The notes under the pieces were generated by a model. It saw only the letters and a list, made by a program, of their open reading frames with translations. It did not search any database and was not told where the DNA came from. Below are positions 1-5,109 of a DNA stretch of 8,508 nt, one piece after another. The stretch lies in assembly GCA_030538335.1 (NCBI GenBank), contig JAUNUE010000027.1, positions 5,488 through 13,995 of the forward strand, written 5' to 3'. The stretch is from Allobrachymonas sp. (GTDB lineage Bacteria; Pseudomonadota; Gammaproteobacteria; Burkholderiales; Burkholderiaceae_C). The position numbers were made by a program, and so were the translations under genes. Numbering within the stretch: the stretch's first letter is position 1; each line of letters opens with the position of its first letter.

Positions 1-789
1 GCTGTGGGCCATGTGGCGCGAAAAGACGGGGCAAGCCGCGCCATCGCCTGCACCTGCCGATGCCAGCGCGTGTCCGTAGACGATTTCAAACGTCAGCGGG
101 ATCTGCCCGTCGTCTTGCGCCAGTTCTGCCACGGCTGCGTACCACTGTTGCAGCCAGCCCTTTCCACGCGTGATGGATGCGCGCTCAGGCGACAGGTTGC
201 GGCCTATCTCGCGCAACTCCACGGCCAGCCGTTGCGGCGAAGCAAAAGTCAGGGTGATGGTTTCCACATCCATCACCGCATCGGCAAAACCCACCTGCAA
301 CATCAGGTCGCCCCAGTCGTGCATGTCGGTAAACGCATGGCAACACGGCCCCCAGCCCTTGCGTGCGTACAAGTCACGCAGCTCCGGCAGGCTGTTGGGG
401 CCGAGCAAGGAGAACATCAGAAAGCCTTCAGGTGACAACCAACTGCGCCATTGCAACAGCAGGGTAACCGGGTTGGCGGCGGTATGCAAAGCCATATTGG
501 CCCAGAGCATGTCGATGCTTTCCGCGGGCGGCTCGGGCTGCGGTGGCATTTGCAGGTTTTGCGCTTGGGGGTAGCGTTGCGCCAATGCCGCATGCGCTTG
601 CACACCCCCCATCTGCGGCTGCCAGTGCAACCAGCGTTGGGGTTGCAGCAAGACGGCATCCAGCCGCTCCTGCATGCGCTGCGCCACTTCTTCGTGCAAC
701 CAGGGGCTTGTTGCCGGTTGGCGCGCCTGCCACCGTGCCGAAGCGACAGGGTCTATGGGAAAAGGAGATGGGGGTTGGGAATTGGGCAT
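1..789 (-). CDS. BioC-like methyltransferase-fold protein, 3' end outside window
   Basis: An open frame of 263 codons runs from an ATG at 789 to the window edge with no stop, so the C-terminus is missing. An in-frame TAG at 801-799 closes the frame just upstream, which supports this start. The C-terminal two thirds align by eye with E. coli BioC, the malonyl-ACP O-methyltransferase of biotin synthesis. Matching stretches are IDMLWANMALH (92-102), WLSPEGFLMFSLLGPNSLPELRDLY (117-141), ITLTFASPQRLAVELREIGRN (178-198) and PLTFEIVYGHA (231-241). The N-terminal SAM-binding half is unusual. Where BioC has a D-x-G-C-G-x-G loop, this protein has WLHWQPQMGG (53-62). The acidic residue that normally follows strand 2 is absent, and the segment before IDMLWAN is about 25 residues shorter than in E. 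coli. I see family membership in the distal part. Whether it still binds SAM or methylates malonyl-ACP is doubtful, so no symbol is given. It is transcribed divergently from comF. Confidence 0.8.
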   Translation of the reverse strand, partial: MPNSQPPSPFPIDPVASARWQARQPATSPWLHEEVAQRMQERLDAVLLQPQRWLHWQPQMGGVQAHAALAQRYPQAQNLQMPPQPEPPAESIDMLWANMALHTAANPVTLLLQWRSWLSPEGFLMFSLLGPNSLPELRDLYARKGWGPCCHAFTDMHDWGDLMLQVGFADAVMDVETITLTFASPQRLAVELREIGRNLSPERASITRGKGWLQQWYAAVAELAQDDGQIPLTFEIVYGHALASAGAGDGAACPVFSRHMAHS

Positions 790-826
790 GGCGATAGGCT
801 AAGCGGGGGAGTATAAAGACAGTCTC
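790..826. promoter_or_regulatory. 37-bp divergent spacer between the BioC-like gene and comF
   Basis: Both start codons face away from this spacer, so any dedicated promoters must lie in it or inside the opposite gene. On the minus strand TATACT (815-810) resembles a -10 box, and on the plus strand TATAAA (812-817) does so on nearly the same bases. Neither has a convincing -35 at 16-18 bp. A GGGGGAG run (805-811) lies upstream of the comF ATG, farther away than is ideal for a ribosome binding site. A short inverted repeat, AGAC-A-GTCT (817-825), abuts the comF start. The promoter assignment is inference; the compact divergent geometry is what is seen. Confidence 0.35.
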
Positions 827-1630
827 ATGCATACCGCCCCTTTGCCCCCAGATGCCACTGTCGCCCGTCCGGCTTCGGGACGGGGGCTGTTTGTCCGTTT
901 GTTGGGCAAGCTGCCCAGCCAATGCGCGGTATGCCATGCCTGGCCCGCCGAGCGGATTTGCAGCGCCTGTGCGCAAAGCCATGCACAGCCCGTGCCAAGT
1001 TGCCCTTTGTGCGCCTTGCAATTGCCTGCAGGCCAAGCCCATGCTGCACACATTGGCGTTTGTGCCAACTGCCTGAAGCATCCCTTGCCGGGCATCGACG
1101 CCAGCCTTGCCCGTGTGTCTTACCAATGGCCCTGGCAAGGTTGTGTGGACGCTTTCAAATTCGCCCAACAGACCGGATGGGCACAGCCGCTGGCGCAACT
1201 GATGGCGCAAGACGCCGCTATTGCCCAAGCCATTGCAGCCAGCGACCTGCTGTTGCCCATGCCGCTGCATCCGCTGCGCCTGGCCGAGCGCGGCTACAAC
1301 CAGTCTTTGCTGCTGGCACAAGCCTTGCAGGCCGTAGCAACCTCCATCGCACTGCCAGCGAACAAGGCAATGGTGCGGCACGACTGCCTGCTGCGCACCC
1401 GCCACACGCAGCCACAAAGCCGCCTGCCCATTGCCGCCCGGCAGCGCAATATCCGCAATGCCTTTGCCGTGCCTGATGCGCACAGACCTTTGCTGGCCCA
1501 ACGCAAACTGGTCTTGGTGGATGATGTGATGACCACCGGCGCATCGGTCAGCGCGGCGGCGCAGGCACTCAAGCGTGCGGGGGCTGCGCATGTGACGGTC
1601 ATCGTTTTTGCACGCACGGAAAAAGCCTGA
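827..1630 (+). CDS. comF: ComF family phosphoribosyltransferase-like protein
   Basis: This 267-residue protein has the two-part ComF layout. The N-terminal region holds paired cysteines C33/C36 with C45/C48, and C59/C62 with C79/C82, which looks like one or two zinc-ribbon units. The C-terminal half is a type I phosphoribosyltransferase domain with the ComF signatures RGYNQSLLLA (155-164), the R-x-x-x-TQ-x5-R stretch in 190-210, and the PRPP-binding loop VLVDDVMTTGAS (229-240). Length is slightly above the usual 220-250 residues because of an extra N-terminal tail. ComF/GntX proteins are linked to DNA uptake in naturally transformable bacteria (Bacillus, Haemophilus), but their substrate is not established, so no reaction is claimed. 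ATG 827 is used; an in-frame TTG at 842 is possible but has no better ribosome site. The gene stands head to head with the BioC-like gene and 51 bp upstream of pyrE on the same strand. Confidence 0.93.
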   Translation: MHTAPLPPDATVARPASGRGLFVRLLGKLPSQCAVCHAWPAERICSACAQSHAQPVPSCPLCALQLPAGQAHAAHIGVCANCLKHPLPGIDASLARVSYQWPWQGCVDAFKFAQQTGWAQPLAQLMAQDAAIAQAIAASDLLLPMPLHPLRLAERGYNQSLLLAQALQAVATSIALPANKAMVRHDCLLRTRHTQPQSRLPIAARQRNIRNAFAVPDAHRPLLAQRKLVLVDDVMTTGASVSAAAQALKRAGAAHVTVIVFARTEKA

Positions 1631-1645
1631 CGAAAAATAGGCTCC

Positions 1646-1651
1646 TACAAT
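1646..1651 (+). promoter_or_regulatory. Possible -10 box upstream of pyrE
   Basis: In the 51-bp gap between the comF stop and the pyrE ATG, the sequence CCTACAAT ends in a TACAAT hexamer 30 bp before the start codon. No good -35 is seen: CTGACG at 1627-1632 gives a spacer of only 13 bp. It may be a weak or activator-dependent promoter, or pyrE may be read through from comF. No clear Shine-Dalgarno sequence precedes the pyrE ATG. Confidence 0.3.
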
Positions 1652-1681
1652 CCATCCACCTGTTCCATCGCCAAATGACCC

Positions 1682-2377
1682 ATGACTGATTCAACCCTGC
1701 AACAAGACACCCTGGCCCAAGACTTCGTGGCCTTTGCCGTGCAATGCGGCGTGCTGCGCTTCGGCACCTTCACCACCAAGGCGGGCCGCCAGTCGCCGTA
1801 CTTTTTCAATGCGGGCCTGTTCAACGATGGCGCCATGCTGGGCAAGTTGGCGCAGTTCTATGCCCAGCGCATCATCGCCAGCGGCATTGCCTGCGACATG
1901 CTGTTTGGCCCTGCGTACAAGGGCATTCCGCTGGTGGCAGCCGTCTCCATTGAACTGGCGCGCCTGGGCCGCAACCTGCCGTTTGCCTACAACCGCAAAG
2001 AAGCCAAAGACCACGGCGAAGGCGGCAGCCTGGTCGGCGCACCACTGCAAGGCCGCGTGATGATTGTGGACGACGTGATGTCGGCCGGTACTGCCGTGCG
2101 CGAATCCATCGCTCTGATCAAAGCCGCCAACGCCACACCCGCAGCGGTGGCTGTGGCGCTTGACCGGCAGGAAAAGGCCACCGAAAACGGGCAGGATGTA
2201 CCCTACAGTGCGGTTCAATATGTACGCAGCCAACTCGGCATGGAAGTCTGCGCCATTGCCACGCTCGACGATCTGATGGACTACCTGGCCAACGATCCCG
2301 CGGCATCACGGCAACCTGAAATGGCCGGTTACCACAGCCAGGTGCTCGCTTACCGCGAGCGCTACGGAGTGGTTTGA
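1682..2377 (+). CDS. pyrE: Orotate phosphoribosyltransferase
   Basis: PyrE catalyses orotate plus PRPP to orotidine 5'-monophosphate, the fifth step of de novo UMP synthesis, in the cytoplasm as a homodimer. The 231 residues show the family signatures in order: TTKAGRQSPYFFNAG (31-45) around the N-terminal substrate region, GPAYKGIPL (76-84), the catalytic flexible loop YNRKEAKDHGEGG (103-115), and the PRPP loop MIVDDVMSAGTA (127-138). E. coli PyrE has 213 residues; the extra length lies mainly in the C-terminal half, including the tail after about residue 205. ATG 1682 fits the expected N-terminus. An upstream ATG at 1675 is out of frame. The gene follows comF at 51 bp, so the two may be cotranscribed. 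No pyrimidine-type attenuator (hairpin plus T run) is visible in the short gap. Confidence 0.97.
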   Translation: MTDSTLQQDTLAQDFVAFAVQCGVLRFGTFTTKAGRQSPYFFNAGLFNDGAMLGKLAQFYAQRIIASGIACDMLFGPAYKGIPLVAAVSIELARLGRNLPFAYNRKEAKDHGEGGSLVGAPLQGRVMIVDDVMSAGTAVRESIALIKAANATPAAVAVALDRQEKATENGQDVPYSAVQYVRSQLGMEVCAIATLDDLMDYLANDPAASRQPEMAGYHSQVLAYRERYGVV

Positions 2378-2412
2378 CGCAACAAGCACCGACATTTATT
2401 GTCACCACTCGC

Positions 2413-2441
2413 TTTTTAAAAACAGCTTTCTCCCGCATAAT
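2413..2441 (+). promoter_or_regulatory. Weak promoter candidate in the pyrE-DUF4124 gap
   Basis: The 190-bp gap 2378-2567 is far more AT-rich than the genes around it and holds no credible ORF. The best sigma70-like pair is TTTTTA (2413-2418) and CATAAT (2436-2441) at a 17-bp spacing, about 127 bp before the annotated start of the next gene. The -35 is poor. A later TTAAAT (2542-2547) has no -35 at proper spacing. No standard intrinsic terminator for pyrE is seen. Confidence 0.25.
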
Positions 2442-2567
2442 CAGCTTTTCGTCAGTTTTTACAAAAACAATCTGCAAAAAACGTGAGGATGTGATTTTTT
2501 ACCCATTTGCAGCGCATGCACATGATTGGCGCGGTTTTTGCTTAAATTCAGCTAACTGTGGTTTGAG

Positions 2568-3206
2568 ATGGATAGAAAAATGTTCAAACGTTTTCCTGCT
2601 GTGCTGATTTTTACGGGATTGAGCCTGCCGCATGCTGCTGCCGTCCAGGCTTCAGGCATCTACACCTGCGTAGACGCCCGTGGCAACAAGCTCACCTCTG
2701 ACCGACCCATTGCAGCTTGTGTTGACCGTGAACAAAGACAACTCAACAGCAGCGGTGTGACCAAACGCGTGGTCGGCCCGAGCCAGACGGCAGCCGAAGC
2801 CGCGGCCGCCAAAGAACGCGAACAGCAGGCTGAAGAAGAGCGCAAGAAAGCCGTTGCCAGCAAAAAAGCACAGGCCGTGCTGCTGCAACGCTATCCCAAT
2901 GCCACCAGCCACCAGGCTGCCCGCGAAAAGGCCGCTGAAGAGGTTTTTGTGCGCCTGCGCGAAGGATATGAAAAACTGGCGAGCCTCAAAACCGCACACC
3001 AGAAACTCGCACAGGAGATGGAGTTCTACAAGAAGTCACCCGACAACGCACCGGCCACATTGCGTAACCAGTGGCAGGCCAGCCTGGACAGCCAGAAATC
3101 TGCCGAAACGTATATCGAAAAACAGCGCCAGGAACTGCTGGCCGTGCACAAGCGCTTTGATGCCGAACTGGCCGAACTGCAGTCGCTCTGGAAAACCGCG
3201 CCTTGA
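2568..3206 (+). CDS. Secreted DUF4124-domain coiled-coil protein
   Basis: The 212-residue product begins with a signal peptide: basic MDRKMFKRF, a hydrophobic stretch at 10-26, and a plausible cleavage after AVQA (25-28). The DUF4124 domain follows directly, with IYTCVDARGNKLTSDRP (31-47), then AACVDREQRQLN (49-60). C34 and C51 could form a disulfide in the periplasm. The remainder, about 73-206, is rich in Ala, Glu, Lys and Gln with few prolines apart from a break near 157-163, and is likely helical coiled coil. The molecular role of the family is not established, so none is assigned. An in-frame ATG at 2580 (residue 5) is an equally good start: GGATAG lies just before it, whereas 2568 has no clear ribosome site, and both keep the signal peptide. 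The gene has its own upstream AT-rich region and converges on the permease gene, with 8 bp between stops. Confidence 0.85.
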   Translation: MDRKMFKRFPAVLIFTGLSLPHAAAVQASGIYTCVDARGNKLTSDRPIAACVDREQRQLNSSGVTKRVVGPSQTAAEAAAAKEREQQAEEERKKAVASKKAQAVLLQRYPNATSHQAAREKAAEEVFVRLREGYEKLASLKTAHQKLAQEMEFYKKSPDNAPATLRNQWQASLDSQKSAETYIEKQRQELLAVHKRFDAELAELQSLWKTAP

Positions 3207-3214
3207 ACTTGGCT

Positions 3215-3976
3215 TCAATGCACCATCAGGCCATCGTAGGCCGTTTTGGCAATCAACACGGCAACCACAGCCACAAAAGCCCAGCGCACAAACCCTGCGC
3301 CATGCTTGAGCGCCAGGCGTGAGCCCATAAAGCTGCCGGCCACATTGGCCACGGCCATCACCAGTCCCAATTGCCACCAGATATGGCCCTTGCTGCCAAA
3401 CAGCACGAGTGCGGCCACGTTGGTGAACACGTTGACCAGCTTGGCACCAGCAGACGCATGCAGGAAGTCGTAGCCCAGCACGCGTACAAACAAAAACACC
3501 AGAAAGCTGCCCGTGCCGGGACCGAAAAAGCCATCGTAAAAGCCGATCACCACGCCAATCAGGCTGGCCACCACCACCTCGCTGCGCCCCTGCCAGCGCG
3601 GTTCATGGCGATGCCCGAGGTCTTTCTTCGCGAGGGTATAAAGCAGGATCACCAGCAGCACAAAAGGCAAGGCCTTGCGCAAGTAGGTAGGTGCGACTTG
3701 CGTGACCGCCCAAGCGCCCACAAAGGAACCGGCCAGCCCGGCCAAGGCGGCGGGCAACATGGCCGCCCAGGGCATCTGCACGCGGCGGCTGAATTGCCAG
3801 GTGGCAAAGCTCGTGCCCCAGACCGAAGCGCTTTTGTTGGTGCCCAGCAAGGTGGCGGGCACGGTTTGCGGAAAGGTGCTGAACAAGGCCGGCAGCAAAA
3901 TCAAGCCGCCGCCGCCCACAATCGCATCGACAAAACCGGCAAACAGCGAGGCCAGACTTACCAACAACCAGTCCAT
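3215..3976 (-). CDS. TauE/SafE family membrane permease (probable anion exporter)
   Basis: A 253-residue, strongly hydrophobic protein with about seven or eight membrane segments, the size and layout of TauE/SafE (formerly DUF81) permeases. The duplicated family motif is visible twice. The first copy is AGFVDAIVGGGGLILLPAL (13-31), followed by LLGTNKSASVWGT (43-55). The second is IGFYDGFFGPGTGSFLVF (144-161), followed by ASAGAKLVNVFTN (174-186). Members export sulfite, sulfoacetate or related organosulfur anions, but substrate cannot be read from sequence, and no sulfur-metabolism gene adjoins. The start at 3976 gives a proper first membrane segment; only a weak purine stretch precedes it. 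A GGCAAGTCAAAGG region upstream (TTGACT on the minus strand, 4041-4036) lacks a matching -10. The gene lies 163 bp downstream of secF on the same strand, separated from it by the paired REP-like palindromes, so it is probably a separate transcription unit. Confidence 0.88.
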   Translation of the reverse strand: MDWLLVSLASLFAGFVDAIVGGGGLILLPALFSTFPQTVPATLLGTNKSASVWGTSFATWQFSRRVQMPWAAMLPAALAGLAGSFVGAWAVTQVAPTYLRKALPFVLLVILLYTLAKKDLGHRHEPRWQGRSEVVVASLIGVVIGFYDGFFGPGTGSFLVFLFVRVLGYDFLHASAGAKLVNVFTNVAALVLFGSKGHIWWQLGLVMAVANVAGSFMGSRLALKHGAGFVRWAFVAVVAVLIAKTAYDGLMVH

Positions 3977-4050
3977 ATCTTCATTCGTTTTTCAGGCTTT
4001 ATTTGGGATCATCCGCTTGCATTTCACACAAGGCAAGTCAAAGGCATTCG

Positions 4051-4087
4051 CGTAGGGCAGAACCTCCGCAGGAGATTCTGCCGCATG
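4051..4087 (+). repeat. REP-like palindrome, copy A
   Basis: On the plus strand the unit starts CGTAG and then folds into a hairpin. GGCAGAA (4056-4062) pairs with TTCTGCC (4076-4082), and CTCC (4064-4067) pairs with GGAG (4071-4074) around a GCA loop. A single C/A mismatch (4063/4075) separates the two stem parts. The unit ends GCATG. A GTAG tetranucleotide at the 5' foot of an imperfect palindrome is the hallmark of REP elements mobilised by RAYT tyrosine transposases in other proteobacteria. Assignment to that class is inference; the hairpin and its match to copy B are seen directly. Confidence 0.8.
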
Positions 4088-4097
4088 AAAAAATTAA

Positions 4098-4132
4098 CAT
4101 ACGTCAGAATCGCTTCGCGGTTCTGACCTACG
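4098..4132 (-). repeat. REP-like palindrome, copy B (inverted relative to copy A)
   Basis: Read on the minus strand, this unit also starts CGTAG. GTCAGAA pairs with TTCTGAC and CGC pairs with GCG around a GAA loop, with the same C/A mismatch between the stem parts as in copy A. It ends GTATG. The outer arms match copy A at 12 of 13 and 11 of 13 positions. Copies A and B face each other with their GTAG feet outward, separated by the A/T-only spacer 4088-4097, so the whole 4051-4132 block resembles a BIME. It begins 8 bp downstream of the secF stop. It could also end or protect the secF transcript, since TTTTTT follows copy B on the minus strand, though about 10 bases after the stem. Confidence 0.8.
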
Positions 4133-4139
4133 AAAAGCA

Positions 4140-5105
4140 TCACACCATTGCCCCGGCATTGGGATCGTCCTTGCTGTGCCCGCTGCGCGATGAACCAGAA
4201 CCACCCTTCTTGAGCAGGTCTTCGCGCTTGATGCCCAGCCACATGGCGATGGCACACGATACGAACACCGACGAATAGATGCCGAACAGGATGCCAATGG
4301 TCAGCGCCACAGCAAAGTAATGCAGGGTCTCGCCGCCAAAAATCTGCATCGACAACACCATCGCCAGCGTGGAGCCGTGCGTGATCATGGTGCGGCTGAT
4401 GGTGCTGGTGATGGCGTGGTTGATGACCTCCACCGTGTTCATCTTGCGGTTCTTTCGGAAGGTTTCGCGCACCCGGTCAAACACCACCACCGATTCGTTG
4501 ACCGAATAGCCCAGCACCGCCAGCACGCCTGCCAGCACCGAGAGCGAAAATTCCCACTGGAAGAAGGCAAAGAAGCCCAGGATGATGACGATGTCGTGCA
4601 AGTTGGCGATGATGGCAGCAACTGCGTATTTCCATTCAAAGCGGATCGCCAGATACAGGATGATGCCGCCAATCACAAAAGCCAGCGCCGAGATGCCGTT
4701 GGTCAGCAGCTCCTTGCCGACCTGAGGGCCGATGAACTCCACGCGGTGCAGGGACACGTCCGGCTCCTGCGCCTTGAGGGCATCCATGACCTGCACGCTT
4801 TGCTGCACCGACGTTACGCCCTCTTGCAATGGCAGACGAATCAGCACTTCGCGTGAAGAACCGTAGTTCTGCACCGCGACTTCCTTGTAGCCGAGCTTTT
4901 CCACCGTGCTGCGAATGACGTTGACATCTGCCGCCTGCTGGTAGGTCACTTCCATCAAGGTGCCGCCGGTGAACTCCACCGAGTAATGCAGGCCGCGTGT
5001 AACGAGAAAGAACAATGCCAGCACAAACGTCAACACCGAAACGATGTTGAACACCAGCGCGTGGCGCATGAAGGGGATGTCCTTGCGGATGCGAAAAAAT
5101 TCCAT
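4140..5105 (-). CDS. secF: Protein translocase subunit SecF
   Basis: SecF pairs with SecD in the inner membrane and helps SecYEG export proteins using proton-motive force. The 321 residues match E. coli SecF in size. TM1 (about 16-35) is followed by the conserved SVEFTGGTLMEV (42-53) at the start of the periplasmic P4 domain. Five more membrane segments lie at roughly 136-153, 160-180, 186-206, 240-256 and 266-290. The TM4 motif reads GYSVNESVVVFDRVRE (199-214); the acidic position that is Asp in E. coli (NDT) is Glu204 here. The conserved STISRTMIT (234-242) supplies the TM5 arginine R238. The C-terminus is a Gly/Ser/Lys-rich tail. ATG 5105 lies 4 bp after the secD stop. Its Shine-Dalgarno, AAGGAA, overlaps the last codons of secD, so translation is probably coupled. 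It is the last gene of the yajC-secD-secF operon. Confidence 0.98.
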   Translation of the reverse strand: MEFFRIRKDIPFMRHALVFNIVSVLTFVLALFFLVTRGLHYSVEFTGGTLMEVTYQQAADVNVIRSTVEKLGYKEVAVQNYGSSREVLIRLPLQEGVTSVQQSVQVMDALKAQEPDVSLHRVEFIGPQVGKELLTNGISALAFVIGGIILYLAIRFEWKYAVAAIIANLHDIVIILGFFAFFQWEFSLSVLAGVLAVLGYSVNESVVVFDRVRETFRKNRKMNTVEVINHAITSTISRTMITHGSTLAMVLSMQIFGGETLHYFAVALTIGILFGIYSSVFVSCAIAMWLGIKREDLLKKGGSGSSRSGHSKDDPNAGAMV

Positions 5106-5109
5106 GGTC

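Noticed and set aside
1..789. Frameshift or pseudogene status for the BioC-like gene
   Set aside because: The frame is open over 263 codons, and the conserved segments lie in a single frame. The loss of SAM motifs is confined to the N-terminal half and looks like divergence, not a broken gene.
428..1591. A 387-codon minus-strand open frame spanning comF and part of the BioC-like gene
   Set aside because: It is the antisense shadow of comF and continues out of frame through the BioC-like gene. Both real genes carry conserved motifs in other frames.
2374..2607. A 77-codon plus-strand frame across the pyrE-DUF4124 gap
   Set aside because: It would start at a TTG overlapping the pyrE stop and overlaps the DUF4124 start out of frame. 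It has no ribosome site and no recognisable features.
3371..4126. A 251-codon plus-strand frame opposite the permease
   Set aside because: Antisense to a protein with clear TauE/SafE motifs. Its product is low-complexity His/Gln/Ala-rich and runs into the REP-like block.
4051..4132. A CRISPR array or attachment site as explanation for the repeats at 4051-4132
   Set aside because: There are only two units, inverted relative to each other, with a 10-bp A/T spacer. No direct-repeat periodicity, cas gene, integrase or tRNA is present.
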